Shown: piece after piece, positions 20,416-29,542 of the stretch | Numbering within the stretch: the first letter of the stretch is position 1 | How the letters are laid out: every line of letters starts with the position of its first letter | NCBI RefSeq assembly: GCF_016598575.1 | Contig: NZ_CP066801.1 | Location: 1,922,001-1,986,000 of the forward strand | Source: Streptomyces sp. HSG2 | Lineage (GTDB): Bacteria; Actinomycetota; Actinomycetes; Streptomycetales; Streptomycetaceae | Direction: 5' to 3' | DNA: 64,000 nt | Program-made: the position numbers and the translations under genes | The notes under the pieces: model-generated | Database searches by the model: none | Seen by the model: only the letters and a program-made list of their open reading frames with translations | Told to the model about the DNA's origin: nothing

Positions 20416-20613
20416 TCAGTCCGGGCATTGACGCAGCATCATTTCCTTGTCCGCCGAGGTGACCGGAAGGTCGTAGGCGAGCGCGGTCTGGGCGAACCGG
20501 ACCACGTAGGAGCACCGGATTCGCTTGTCCGGCGGCAGCCACGAGGCCGGGCCGGAATCGCCCTTGGCCGCGTTGGCCGGACCGTCGACCGGCAGGAGGT
20601 TGAGCGTGTCGTT
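20416..20613 (-). pseudogene. C-terminal fragment of interrupted HNH (DUF1524/GmrSD-type) lipoprotein gene
   Basis: Sixty-five codons encoding TLNLLPVDGPANAAKGDSG, SWLPPDKRIRCSYVVRF and the end LRQCPD: the distal half of the nuclease domain, including the Asn/Lys/Asp-containing NAAKGDSGPASW segment. It has no start of its own. Joining position 20613 to 29550, with one copy of the 7-bp repeat kept, restores an uninterrupted frame (LAND|TLNLLPV) of 258 codons with the fragment at 29526-30128. The break is therefore an insertion, not decay. Confidence 0.9.
20607..20613. repeat. Left 7-bp junction repeat (insertion core)
   Basis: TGTCGTT, identical to 29543-29549. It corresponds to the codons of the LAND motif in the interrupted nuclease gene. 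One copy suffices to rebuild the gene, so it is either the crossover core or a target duplication. Confidence 0.85.
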
Positions 20614-20676
20614 TATGTCGGCACCCGTAACTGTCTCACCACTCCTCCCGTTATGTGCGCGTACGGCTTGTCTCAC
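20613..20676. repeat. Left terminal repeats of the element (two tandem copies)
   Basis: Two direct copies of TTATGT-N12/13-TGTCTCAC: TTATGT at 20613 with TGTCTCAC at 20632-20639, and TTATGT at 20651 with TGTCTCAC at 20669-20676, spaced 38 bp start to start. The first is inverted relative to the right end. They are probable recombinase-binding sites and lie just upstream of the recombinase operon. Confidence 0.75.
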
Positions 20677-20699
20677 ACGGGGAGGGTGGCTTGCACGCG

Positions 20700-22184
20700 A
20701 TGGAGCCAGAGGAAGACGGCGCCGAGTCCGAGGTGACGGTGCTGCTGCACAGAACGGCACGCGGGGCATCACCCGCCGACCCTCTCCCCTTCGACGGGGA
20801 GTCGGTACTCCGGCGAGTCGGCGCCAACGACGGGCGGCCCTTCATCCTGTGCCCGGACGGCAGCTACGACCTCCACCTGAACCGCTTCCTGCGCGACCTG
20901 GAGCACTGGGGCGTGCGGTCGGAGAACAGCCGCATCGCCTACAGCACCGACGTCATGCTCTACTGCCGCTTCCTCCACGAGTCCAGGGGCGGCAAATCCA
21001 TCTGGGAGACGGACGGTGCCGATCTCCGCGCCTACAAGGCCGTCCGGCTGCACAGCAGCGGGCCGGGCAGCGTGTCGGTGGCGACCTGGAACCGATCGCT
21101 CGCCGCGCTCGACAAGTGGGTGCAGTGGTCGCTTCACGAGGAGCTGCTGCCGGCCGAGCCATTCAGGTACGTCGACAAGACTGTGGTGTCGCCGCAAGGA
21201 CCGAAGCGGGTACGGGTCAACGCCGACGCCGAGCCCGAAGCGCCCCGGCAGCCGATCCGGTTCCTGTCGCACGAGGACTTCATGCTCTGGCGGGACGTCG
21301 GGATGCGCGGACTGCTGCCGGACGGCTCCCCGGACGCCAAGTGGCGTGGGCGCAACGGCGAACGCAACGCCCTCTTCGCCGACCTCCTGGTCTGCACCGG
21401 CATGCGGCTGGGCGAGGCCGCGAGCCTGCTGACGACGGAACTGCCGCCGGTGACCGGAAGACGCCTGATCGGCGACATCACCGTCTCGGCCGCCGTGGCG
21501 AAGCGCGGCCACCCGCGCACGGTGTACGTCCGTCCGCGGGTGGCCCGCGACCTGCACCACTACGTAGGTATGGAGCGTGACGAGCTGCTGCATCGGCGAC
21601 GCACGCAGGGGGTGTACGAAGCACCTGAGGACCCACTGCCGGTACGCCGGGCGAACCGGCACGCGCTGGTGATCGAGAACGGAAGCAGCTGGTCGTACTC
21701 ACGCATCGGCGCGGCGGACCGGGCACGGCTGGTCCAGGTCGACGGCCGAGGAGGAGTGGTCGGCCCCCTCTGTTTGTGGCTCGGCGAGAACGGGCTGCCG
21801 CTGCGGCGCAGTACCTGGCAGTCGGTCTTCCAACGGGCGAACGAGCGGTGTACCGCCTTCGGTCTCGACTTCGACGTCCACCCACACACCCTGCGGCACA
21901 CGTTCGCGGTGCATATGCTCGGCCTGCTGCTGCGACAGACCGTCCGGGCACTGGGCATGTGTGAGGACCGCCGGTTCACCCACGCGGAGGTGAAGCGCCT
22001 GCTCATCGGCAACCCTTTGCGCAAGCTCCAACTCCTGCTCGGTCACCGTCACGAGGCCACCGTCTACACATACCTCGACGTCCTGGACGAAGCGCAGGAG
22101 ATCGTGCTCGCGGCGCTCGGCGACTGGGACGAGCAGGCCGCCACCTTCGAGCGGATCAACCTGGATGCGGAGGAGGTCCGGTGA
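20700..22184 (+). CDS. Tyrosine recombinase A of the element
   Basis: 494 aa tyrosine recombinase/integrase with the canonical catalytic set: arginine in CTGMRLGEAASLL (near residue 236), HTLRHTF (about 396-402), LLLGHRHEATVYTYLDV with the second histidine near 447 and the nucleophilic tyrosine near 455-457. The N-terminal part (LNRFLRDLEHWGVRSENSRIAY) is a SAM-like core-binding domain. ATG 20700 is used; a TTG at 20691 lies closer to GGGGAGG (20680-20686) and could be the real start. Its GTGA overlap with the next gene shows an operon. It is expected to do DNA cleavage and joining for the element. Confidence 0.88.
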   Translation: MEPEEDGAESEVTVLLHRTARGASPADPLPFDGESVLRRVGANDGRPFILCPDGSYDLHLNRFLRDLEHWGVRSENSRIAYSTDVMLYCRFLHESRGGKSIWETDGADLRAYKAVRLHSSGPGSVSVATWNRSLAALDKWVQWSLHEELLPAEPFRYVDKTVVSPQGPKRVRVNADAEPEAPRQPIRFLSHEDFMLWRDVGMRGLLPDGSPDAKWRGRNGERNALFADLLVCTGMRLGEAASLLTTELPPVTGRRLIGDITVSAAVAKRGHPRTVYVRPRVARDLHHYVGMERDELLHRRRTQGVYEAPEDPLPVRRANRHALVIENGSSWSYSRIGAADRARLVQVDGRGGVVGPLCLWLGENGLPLRRSTWQSVFQRANERCTAFGLDFDVHPHTLRHTFAVHMLGLLLRQTVRALGMCEDRRFTHAEVKRLLIGNPLRKLQLLLGHRHEATVYTYLDVLDEAQEIVLAALGDWDEQAATFERINLDAEEVR

Positions 22185-23986
22185 GCCCGCGCCGCGTCCG
22201 CTTCCCTGCCGCTGTCGAGACCCCCGCCGCGGCCGAGCCTGTACCGACGATCGGTCCGGTGATCTTCACCGTGGATCTCAACGGAAGTCCCGAGAGCATC
22301 GACCTGTCAGGACTCCCGTGTCCGCGTCTCACCCGAGCCCTCGGCACCGCACTCGCTGAAGTCGTCAGCGCTCCCGGCACCCTGCGTGACCGGAATGGCG
22401 TCCGCTATGTCGTCAAACGCATCCGGGAGTTCGTCCAGTTCACGGCCGCTGCTCTCCCGGACCCCGCCGCCGACCTGCGTCTGAGTGACCTGGAGCCCGA
22501 TCTCCTGGACGCGTTCGAGACGCGTCTGATCGCTCAGTACGGAGAGACGAGCAAGGAGCCGTACCTCACCATGACGTACCTCGTGCGGCTGCTGAAGCTG
22601 GTGCACGAGGCACACCCCGACGCCTTCGGGGCCGCGTTTCACGCCCGTCTGGGCTTCACATCGGCGTCGGCCCACCGGGCGTCGAAGCCTCTCGACGCGT
22701 ATCCGTTCCCAGTGCTCGACGCGTTGGAGGCCGCCGCCCGGGACGACGTCGCCCGTATCCGCGACCGAATCCTGGAGGGCGAGAAGCTGGCGGCTACGGG
22801 CCGCGACCCGCACCAACACGGTTGGGACCGGCTGGAGAACGTCCTCTGGTACATCGCCAACTACGGCCCGCTGACCGTCGACGACGCCTCTTACAAGGTC
22901 CTGCGCCCTTTGGGCGGAAGAGAGGAACTCAACGGTCGTCTCCACCTCACTGCTAGGGACCTGGTGCCCTTCCTGCTCCTTCTCGCCTGTCAGACGGGCA
23001 TGGAACCCGAGTGCATCCGACAGCTGCGCTCCGACTGCCTGGCGAGTCCGGCGCGCGGCTACGTCAGCATTGCCTACGTCAAGAAGCGCGCCCCGGGTTC
23101 CACGCACAAGACGATCAGGGTCACCGATGGCGGCTCGCTGCGCTTCCCCGGTGGCGTGATCCGACTGGCCCTACGTCTGACGAAACGCACCCGCGAGCTG
23201 ATCGGCAGCGACGCCCTGTGGTGCGACGTCGGTCGTCACGGGCAGGCCCGGTCATCCTTCGACGGTCCGCAAGGATCGGCCATGAGCCGGCAGTGGATGT
23301 CCGAGCATGGGCTCGACCGCCTCACCGACCGCGACGGCGGGCCGGTCGCCCTGGACCTGCGGCGGGTACGCAAGACCGTCAAGTCCCGTCAGTACCTGCG
23401 CGCCGGCGGGGTCCTTGAGGACTTCGCCTCCGGCCACACCCGGCCGGTCGCCGCGAAGCATTACGCGGACATCGGCGCGCACGAGGAGACCCACGAGCAG
23501 GCAGTGGAGGCGGGCCTTGAGCAGGCGCTCGGCGCGGCGCTTTCACCACCTGTAGTGCTGTCCGACGACGGCGCACGACTCGATGACGGCCAGGCGGCGC
23601 TGACCACGCGGGAGATCGAGTCGGCGCTCTCCGGCGAGCAGGACGTATGGCTCGCCTCCTGCCGTGACTTCTTCGCCTCACCGTTCGCGCGCAAGCCCGG
23701 GGCGGCCTGCCCCGTCCCGGCCTGGGGATGCCTGGAATGCCCGAACGCGGTGTTCACCAGCCGCCACCTGCCGAGCCTGCTGTCCTTCCTGGACTTCCTG
23801 GAGCGACAGCGCGAGGAGTATCCGGCCGCTGAGTGGACCGCGCGGTTCGGTCTCGCGTGGGATCGCATCGTCCACGGTGTCCGCGCCCGATTCAGTACGC
23901 GTCAGATCGCCACGGCGCAGGCCATCGCCGAGGGCGGCGGCGATCACCTGCTGCTGCCCGCGTCGTTCCTGGAGGTCATCGCATGA
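22181..23986 (+). CDS. Tyrosine recombinase-like protein B of the element
   Basis: 601 aa, about the size of Tn554 TnpB. A C-terminal region resembles a tyrosine recombinase, but with altered boxes: the first arginine motif reads CQTGMEPECIRQL (Arg replaced by Glu-Pro), the HxxR box reads LRRVRKTVKSRQYL (His replaced), while GHTRPVAAKHYADI keeps His and the tyrosine position. A C-terminal Cys cluster (CPVPAWGCLECPNAV) could bind zinc. GTG 22181 overlaps the preceding stop. It probably acts with protein A in a hetero-complex; whether it cleaves DNA itself is unclear. Confidence 0.82.
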   Translation: MSPRRVRFPAAVETPAAAEPVPTIGPVIFTVDLNGSPESIDLSGLPCPRLTRALGTALAEVVSAPGTLRDRNGVRYVVKRIREFVQFTAAALPDPAADLRLSDLEPDLLDAFETRLIAQYGETSKEPYLTMTYLVRLLKLVHEAHPDAFGAAFHARLGFTSASAHRASKPLDAYPFPVLDALEAAARDDVARIRDRILEGEKLAATGRDPHQHGWDRLENVLWYIANYGPLTVDDASYKVLRPLGGREELNGRLHLTARDLVPFLLLLACQTGMEPECIRQLRSDCLASPARGYVSIAYVKKRAPGSTHKTIRVTDGGSLRFPGGVIRLALRLTKRTRELIGSDALWCDVGRHGQARSSFDGPQGSAMSRQWMSEHGLDRLTDRDGGPVALDLRRVRKTVKSRQYLRAGGVLEDFASGHTRPVAAKHYADIGAHEETHEQAVEAGLEQALGAALSPPVVLSDDGARLDDGQAALTTREIESALSGEQDVWLASCRDFFASPFARKPGAACPVPAWGCLECPNAVFTSRHLPSLLSFLDFLERQREEYPAAEWTARFGLAWDRIVHGVRARFSTRQIATAQAIAEGGGDHLLLPASFLEVIA

Positions 23987-26118
23987 CCGCCGTCCCCAAG
24001 CCACGAACCGGTGATCACGACCTGTCCTCGGCCTCGGAGTACGTGCTCCCGGAGCGGCTCACGCTGGGCCTGCCGAGCCGAGGTCCGCTCCTGTCCGAGG
24101 ACGTCTGGGACCTGCGGTGCGTGCTGCCCCGCACCTGGCGGACGTGGCGGCTCGACTTCACACAGATCGGCGATCCGCTGACACGGCGTACGGCCAAGGA
24201 GTACGTCACCTCACGCCTCCACCGGGGCTCCCTGGGCCTCGGCCCCATGAAGGCCACAGCAGCTGCCGGAGAGCTGCGCGTCTTCATCGCCGTGATGAAC
24301 GACCTTCGGGAGATGGGCGCCCCACGGTTGGCCGCCGTCGGCCGCACCCACCTGAACGCCGTGCTGACGAGGTGGATGGCCAGCCCGGGCAATGCCGTCC
24401 GTAACATCACGCTTCTCAAGCACCTGGCTGCCCACGGGCCGTTCCTGTCCCAGGACCGGCTGAACGTCCTGCCCTGGAACGGCCGCAGTGCCTATGCCGT
24501 CGCCGGGGTGCGGCGGATCAAGGGAGAGAACGCCACCCCACGCATCCCCGAGGAGGTCCTCGCGCCGCTGCTGCGGACAGCGCTCTTCTACGTGGAGAAG
24601 GCCAGCGGCGACGTCCTCGCCGCCCAGCGGGAGGTCTCCGCGCTCGAAGCAGCGCGCAAGGGCCAGAACCTCGGCCACGGCCAGGCACGCGAAAGGGTTC
24701 TGGCCTTTGTCTCCGAACGCCGAGCGGCCGGTCGAGGCATCCCCGCGCTCCCCCGCGAGACCGCGCACACCGTCCCCGACGCCGTCACCGTCGACGGCGT
24801 ACCGCAGAGCCCCAACCACCGCCTCGTCTCCCTTCTGAGCGGCTGCGGCAACTCTGCGCATCTCCGACCGTTGATGGCCCAGGCCGGCGAGGACATCGGC
24901 TACGAGGAAGGCGGCCTGGACACTCCGATGTCCGAGTGGCCGACCACCGGCAGGCCGTGGCGCCCTCGACTCAGCCCCTTCACGTTGGCCAACGAGCTGT
25001 CCTTTCTGCGAACGGCGTGCTGGATCGTCATCGCTTACCTGTCAGGGATGCGGGACGTGGAAGTTCGTGAGCTGGACCGCGACTGTGCCACTACCGAAAC
25101 CGGCGCCGACGGGCGGCCCCGGTACAAACTCCGCGGACGGGTCTACAAGGGGAAGGACCGCAAGCTCAGCGGGGACGAGGCAGAGTGGGTGGTCCTCGAT
25201 GTCGTACACAGGGCTGTCGCCGTTCTCAGGGAGATCAACGACGACCCGGGCCACCTCTTCGGCTACGACGGTGGCGGCCACAACGGGTACGTACTCCTCA
25301 GCAACATGCCCCGGCGCATCAGAGCCTTCCGCGACCACCTCAACGATCTCTTCAGCACGGCGGATGAGCTCTACATCCCGCTGACGACAACGCCCCCGGA
25401 CGCGCACTCACCGGACGAAGAAGACGAGGTCGAGGAAGACGCGCCAGAGCACACGGCGCTTCCCTGGGCCTTCGACACCAGGCAGTTCCGGCGCAGTCTC
25501 GCCTGGCACATCGCCCACCAGCCCTTCGGCGTGGTCGCGGGCGCCCGCCAGTACAAGCACGCCGCGATCACCATGTTCGAGGGTTACGCGGGAACCTCCG
25601 CCTCCGGCTTCGCCGACGAGGTCGCCGCCGAGGAGGCCGTGGCCAAGCTCGACTACGTCGAGGACCTCTACCACGACTGGAACGAGGGCGGTCGTTCCGC
25701 CGGTGGCGCCGCCCAGCGCATCGAGGCCGAGTTCGACCGCATCCGCCGTGAACTCGGGGACTTGCCGGGCGCGGTGGCCAGCCCGTCCCGGCTGAGGACG
25801 CTGCTGCAGCACCTGACGAAGACCCTGCACCCCGGCATCCTGAACGACTGCTTCTACCAGGCGGAGACGGCCGTGTGCCGCAAGCGGGCCAAGCCACTGG
25901 GACGCCCCGTCCCGATGCTCGACATGTGCCTGCGCTGCCCCAACTCGCGGCGCTCCGCCGTCCACCTTCCGCGCCTGGAACGAGCGCACGACATGGCCCG
26001 AGCTGAACTCACCGACGCCACCGGCGTTCCTCGGCTTCAGCAGCTCGCCATCACCGAACACCTGGCCACACTCACCCGCCTGATCGCGGAGATCGACCAC
26101 GAGGACAACCACCGATGA
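23983..26118 (+). CDS. Tyrosine recombinase-like protein C of the element
   Basis: 711 aa, larger than usual for trio elements. The recombinase-like core shows YLSGMRDVEVRELDRDC (arginine present), TRQFRRSLAWHI (HxxR box with His replaced by Arg) and KHAAITMFEGYAGT with the tyrosine. The acidic insert SPDEEDEVEEDAPE lies before the HxxR-like box, and a CxxC-type cluster (LDMCLRCPNSRR) near the C-terminus parallels protein B. ATG 23983 follows GGAGG and overlaps the protein B stop (ATGA). The ATG of the next gene again overlaps its stop, so all four are co-translated. Confidence 0.82.
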   Translation: MTAVPKPRTGDHDLSSASEYVLPERLTLGLPSRGPLLSEDVWDLRCVLPRTWRTWRLDFTQIGDPLTRRTAKEYVTSRLHRGSLGLGPMKATAAAGELRVFIAVMNDLREMGAPRLAAVGRTHLNAVLTRWMASPGNAVRNITLLKHLAAHGPFLSQDRLNVLPWNGRSAYAVAGVRRIKGENATPRIPEEVLAPLLRTALFYVEKASGDVLAAQREVSALEAARKGQNLGHGQARERVLAFVSERRAAGRGIPALPRETAHTVPDAVTVDGVPQSPNHRLVSLLSGCGNSAHLRPLMAQAGEDIGYEEGGLDTPMSEWPTTGRPWRPRLSPFTLANELSFLRTACWIVIAYLSGMRDVEVRELDRDCATTETGADGRPRYKLRGRVYKGKDRKLSGDEAEWVVLDVVHRAVAVLREINDDPGHLFGYDGGGHNGYVLLSNMPRRIRAFRDHLNDLFSTADELYIPLTTTPPDAHSPDEEDEVEEDAPEHTALPWAFDTRQFRRSLAWHIAHQPFGVVAGARQYKHAAITMFEGYAGTSASGFADEVAAEEAVAKLDYVEDLYHDWNEGGRSAGGAAQRIEAEFDRIRRELGDLPGAVASPSRLRTLLQHLTKTLHPGILNDCFYQAETAVCRKRAKPLGRPVPMLDMCLRCPNSRRSAVHLPRLERAHDMARAELTDATGVPRLQQLAITEHLATLTRLIAEIDHEDNHR

Positions 26119-26666
26119 CCGACTCCACGGACGAGACCCTTCAAACCGTCCGCACGGCCTTCGCCCGCCTGGCCCGGGAGAACCCCGGCCTGACCGGCAT
26201 CGACCACAAGATCATGCACGCTTTCGAGCAGCTCATGCTCGGCCGCCCCGAGATCACCGACGGCCGGACCTCGGCAGTGAACATCTGCGCCGAGGCCGGC
26301 GTCTCCCGCGCCTCGTACTACCGCTCTCCCGTCGCGGGGATCATCAAGGATGTCCTCAGTTCCCCTGGCGCCCGACGCCCCGACCTGGACGCACTCCAGC
26401 AGGAGATCGCGCACCTGAAACAGTCCGAAGCACACCTTCGCCGCGAGAAGGCGACCGAGATCCGAGAGCTTCGGGCCACTGTCGCGGCGTATGCGAACCA
26501 GATCCAGGTCCTGGCCCTGCGGAACGCCGAGCTGGAATCGGACGTCCGTCACCTCCACGCCCAGCTCGACGGGCGGCGAGAAGGCGTGATCAGGCAGCTC
26601 AAGCGCCCGGGCACAGGCACCGAGTCTCCTTCGGGCATGGCAAGTCAGCCGCTCACCGATGGGTGA
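26115..26666 (+). CDS. DUF6262-like HTH/coiled-coil accessory protein of the element
   Basis: 183 aa. A short helix-turn-helix-like segment (TSAVNICAEAGVSRASYYRS, about 55-75) is followed by a long coiled coil (IAHLKQSEAHLRREKATEIR and onward, about 95-155). This resembles TnpC of Tn554 (DUF6262 family), which influences orientation and efficiency of transposition. ATGA overlap with the preceding gene. Six bases separate its stop from that of the convergent HEAT-repeat gene. Confidence 0.75.
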   Translation: MTDSTDETLQTVRTAFARLARENPGLTGIDHKIMHAFEQLMLGRPEITDGRTSAVNICAEAGVSRASYYRSPVAGIIKDVLSSPGARRPDLDALQQEIAHLKQSEAHLRREKATEIRELRATVAAYANQIQVLALRNAELESDVRHLHAQLDGRREGVIRQLKRPGTGTESPSGMASQPLTDG

Positions 26667-26672
26667 AGCCGG

Positions 26673-28652
26673 TCACTCCGCCGCGATAAGCAGCTCGTCG
26701 ATGGCAGTGCGGATGGCCTCGTCTTCGGTGAAGGCGCGCCAGCCACCGAAGTGGTGAAGGCGCCGGTCACAGGTCGGCAGGTCGCTCAGAAGGTGAGCAG
26801 CGGGCTGGGCGACGCGTCCGATCCGGGTCAGATGGCGCACTGCGGGGAGCATGACCGGTAGGTAGGTCCCCTCGACCAGGTCCTGCACGGCCTCCAGGAG
26901 GGTCGGGACGGAGTTCTCGGATTCACCGGTCGCGGCCCATAGGGCGTGCGCGGCCTCGACGCTGGTCCAGGTGTCGGCGGCGCCGACCATCGTCTGGAGC
27001 TGACTGGCGAAGGGAGCGGCGTGCGGGCCGAGATCGGCCAGCTTGCGCAGGGCGGGGTGGGAGAAGCGGCCCTCAGTGGCGGCAGGCCCCAGCACCTTCA
27101 GGGCCGGCTCTGGCTCCCCGCCGACCTGCCAGTATGCCCAGGCTGCGAGTTCCGCGTCCGCGCCGGCGCCTGCGGTTGACCGGGCCAGCAGTAGTTCACG
27201 TCCCCCGTTGCCCGCCGGACCGATTCCGGCCAGGGCTGTCGCCGCAGCAGCCCACCTCTGATCGTCCCCCAGCAGGTCGAGCAGCTGCGGCACTGCTACC
27301 TTCGCGGCGGGCCCCCAGGCGGCGAGTACTTCGCAGAGCTGATTGAGGATGCCAACGTCCGTAGTGGTGCCCAGTCGGTCACAGATACCGGGCAGCAGCA
27401 GCTCCGCGTGGTCCGGGAGGCCGATCAGGACCTCATGGAGGGCGGGGAGGGCGGGGTGGTGCCCCGAGCCCGCGCTGCCGTAGGAGGCGGAGACCGGCGC
27501 GAAGCCGGACCGGTTGCTGGCCACACGCTCGGCCAGGCCTGGAACGCAGCGCGGATCGTTCATCCGGGCCAGCGCCCACAGGGCCGCCTCGGCCACTGTC
27601 TCCCCCTTCCGCGTCCTCCGGGTGGCGGTGTCGCCGAGCAGCTCGGCAACCATGTCGGCACAGGTAGCTGCTGATGGACCGAGGCAGGCCAGCAACTCGG
27701 CTGCTCGGTAACGCACTTCGGCGGATGGATCGTCCAGTCGAGCCACAATGGCCGGTAGCAGCACATCCGCCGGCGAGCGCCACTGCGACAACAGCCCGCC
27801 CGCCTGCGCCAGACCGCCGACCCGCTGCTCTTCATCGCGATGATCGGCCAGCAGGCCCAGTGCGAAGGCGGGAGACTCGCCTGCAAACAACCCGGCAGTC
27901 CAGTGCTGGACACCCCGCGCCCCGGTCTCCACCGAGCTGGTGCGCTGCCACAACTCCACGCTCGGATCACGGACCGCGTCCAATACGAGCTCCAGCTGGC
28001 TCGCCGCCAGGCCCGAGTCGCCGGCCGTGAGCGCATGCACGGCCGCGAGGCGAAGCTGAGGCTCCGGAGAGTCGAGCAATGTACGGAGGAGGGCGCTGAC
28101 CTCGTCGGCCCGGCCGCCGACCGGCTCCCGCCTGACCGCCTGGCCGAGTGCGAGGACCAGGTCAAGGCGGTTCACGAGGTCGCTCTCTGCCCGCCAGCAG
28201 CGCAGGAGCGCGGGCAGCAGGAGAGCACCGGGGCTGGCGCAGACACCGACCACGTCGGCCGCGGCCCGCCGGATCTCCGGATCAAAATCGCTCAGCAGAT
28301 TGAGGACATCGGGCAGCGCTCGTTCCCACGTCGGTGACCAGCCGGGATCCAGGGACCTTTCGGCAACCTGCCCGGCCTCCGCTGCCAGCCTCGACACCAG
28401 CTCCAGCACCGTGCGACGGCTCTGCACGTGCGGGTCGGCAGCCATGTGGAGCAGAAAGGGCAACGCGGCCGGGGCAGCAGAACAGATCCAACCACCCTGG
28501 TGAAACAGCACGTTGAGCAGTTCGAACGCCGCCTCCTGCGCGTCCTCCGGACTCTGCCCCGCGCATCGGCGCAGCAGGCCAGGCACGTCCTCAGCGGACC
28601 CGTAGTTGTGCTCCAGACCCGCCCAGTCGACCGCTTCCAGCCCCTCCCACAT
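26673..28652 (-). CDS. HEAT-repeat protein, cargo of the element
   Basis: 659 aa cytosolic protein made almost wholly of HEAT/Armadillo-like helical repeats: recurring PALL, DPEIRRAAADVVG, DPSAEVRYRAAELLACLG and SVEAAHALWAATGE units. It has no enzymatic motif, signal or membrane segment. Such solenoids are protein-binding scaffolds; partners cannot be inferred. ATG 28652 lacks a good Shine-Dalgarno. It is convergent with the recombinase operon and in the same direction as the HNH gene upstream, with 63 bp between. It could serve host fitness or element stability. Confidence 0.85.
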   Translation of the reverse strand: MWEGLEAVDWAGLEHNYGSAEDVPGLLRRCAGQSPEDAQEAAFELLNVLFHQGGWICSAAPAALPFLLHMAADPHVQSRRTVLELVSRLAAEAGQVAERSLDPGWSPTWERALPDVLNLLSDFDPEIRRAAADVVGVCASPGALLLPALLRCWRAESDLVNRLDLVLALGQAVRREPVGGRADEVSALLRTLLDSPEPQLRLAAVHALTAGDSGLAASQLELVLDAVRDPSVELWQRTSSVETGARGVQHWTAGLFAGESPAFALGLLADHRDEEQRVGGLAQAGGLLSQWRSPADVLLPAIVARLDDPSAEVRYRAAELLACLGPSAATCADMVAELLGDTATRRTRKGETVAEAALWALARMNDPRCVPGLAERVASNRSGFAPVSASYGSAGSGHHPALPALHEVLIGLPDHAELLLPGICDRLGTTTDVGILNQLCEVLAAWGPAAKVAVPQLLDLLGDDQRWAAAATALAGIGPAGNGGRELLLARSTAGAGADAELAAWAYWQVGGEPEPALKVLGPAATEGRFSHPALRKLADLGPHAAPFASQLQTMVGAADTWTSVEAAHALWAATGESENSVPTLLEAVQDLVEGTYLPVMLPAVRHLTRIGRVAQPAAHLLSDLPTCDRRLHHFGGWRAFTEDEAIRTAIDELLIAAE

Positions 28653-28715
28653 GCGAGTGACTCTACCGCTGGCCGAGACGCGGGCGAAAAGGCTTCAACA
28701 CCGGGAACGGCAGGC

Positions 28716-29486
28716 TCAAGCACCACATTGCCGCAGCATGATGCTCTTGTCCGGGCCCGTGACAGCAAGGTCATACTTCAGGGCCACCTGCGCGAACCGC
28801 ACCGCGTACGAGCAGCGGATGGCCTTGTTCGGCGGTAGCCAGGACGCCGGGCCTGAGTCGCGCTTGGCGGCGTTCGCGGAGCCCGAGACCGGCAGGAGAT
28901 TCAATACGTCGTTGGCCAGCCGCTGCCGCTTCTCCTTGCTCCAACGCGCGGCGCCCATCTGCCAGGCATACGACAACGGCACCACATGGTCTATCTGCAC
29001 CTCGGCGGCCTTCGCCTTCTTCCAGACGATGTCCTTGCCGGTGTACGGGTCGTACAGGTCCATCGACACGACCACGCAGTCGGAACCGGCGCGGAACCGA
29101 ATGTTCTGCCCGTGCAGTTTCAGCAAGTCGTTCCGTGTGTCACAGCCGTTCCGGGCCAGCGGCACACCGTCCGCCGTGTCCATCCACGCGTAGCCGAACT
29201 CATCCCGGCCGTATCCCGTCTTCGGTCCTCGCCCCCTGGTCGGCAGCTTGGAGATCACCTCACGAGCGGTCGTCTCGTCTTTCTCGGACGAGATCGGCGC
29301 CAGCCCCGGCCTGGTTCCGTCAGGGCCGGCCAAGGGACTCGTCCCGTACCTGGCGGACGAGCCACCGCCTGATGAACCGCTCTCGCCGGAGAGTCCGCCT
29401 CCCGTACAGCCCGCCAGGACCGCCGTCCCGGCAACCAGTACAGCCCCGGCATGCAGCACGCGGCTCGTGAGACACCGCCGGGCCAC
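28716..29486 (-). CDS. HNH (DUF1524/GmrSD C-terminal type) lipoprotein, intact copy carried by the element
   Basis: 256 aa with a lipoprotein signal (basic ARRCLTSR, hydrophobic core, lipobox VLAGC) and a secreted HNH-type nuclease domain: DEFGYAWMDTADGVPLARNG, the metal/catalytic QIDHVVPLSYAW, RLANDVLNLLPVSGSANAAK and SWLPPNKAIRCSYAVRF. It closely parallels the two fragments flanking the element. GTG 29486 with GGGGAGG ahead gives a length matching the rebuilt host protein (258 aa). An ATG at 29525, inside the terminal repeat and directly after the stop of the truncated host frame, is an alternative start. It would be read from the host promoter. Confidence 0.85.
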   Translation of the reverse strand: MARRCLTSRVLHAGAVLVAGTAVLAGCTGGGLSGESGSSGGGSSARYGTSPLAGPDGTRPGLAPISSEKDETTAREVISKLPTRGRGPKTGYGRDEFGYAWMDTADGVPLARNGCDTRNDLLKLHGQNIRFRAGSDCVVVSMDLYDPYTGKDIVWKKAKAAEVQIDHVVPLSYAWQMGAARWSKEKRQRLANDVLNLLPVSGSANAAKRDSGPASWLPPNKAIRCSYAVRFAQVALKYDLAVTGPDKSIMLRQCGA

Positions 29487-29516
29487 ACGACCACCCCTCC
29501 CCTGAGACACATCACC

Positions 29517-29542
29517 GTGAGACATCTACACCGCCAACATAA
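29517..29542. repeat. Right terminal inverted repeat of the element
   Basis: GTGAGACA (29517-29524) and ACATAA (29537-29542) are the reverse complement of the left-end TTATGT...TGTCTCAC motif; the reverse strand reads TTATGTTGGC against TTATGTCGGC on the left. A further GTGAGACA occurs at 29467-29474, mirroring the doubled motif on the left. Confidence 0.75.

Noticed and set aside
20416..20613. The C-terminal nuclease piece as an independent small gene
   Set aside because: No start or ribosome-binding site, and its sequence continues exactly from the fragment at 29550-30128.
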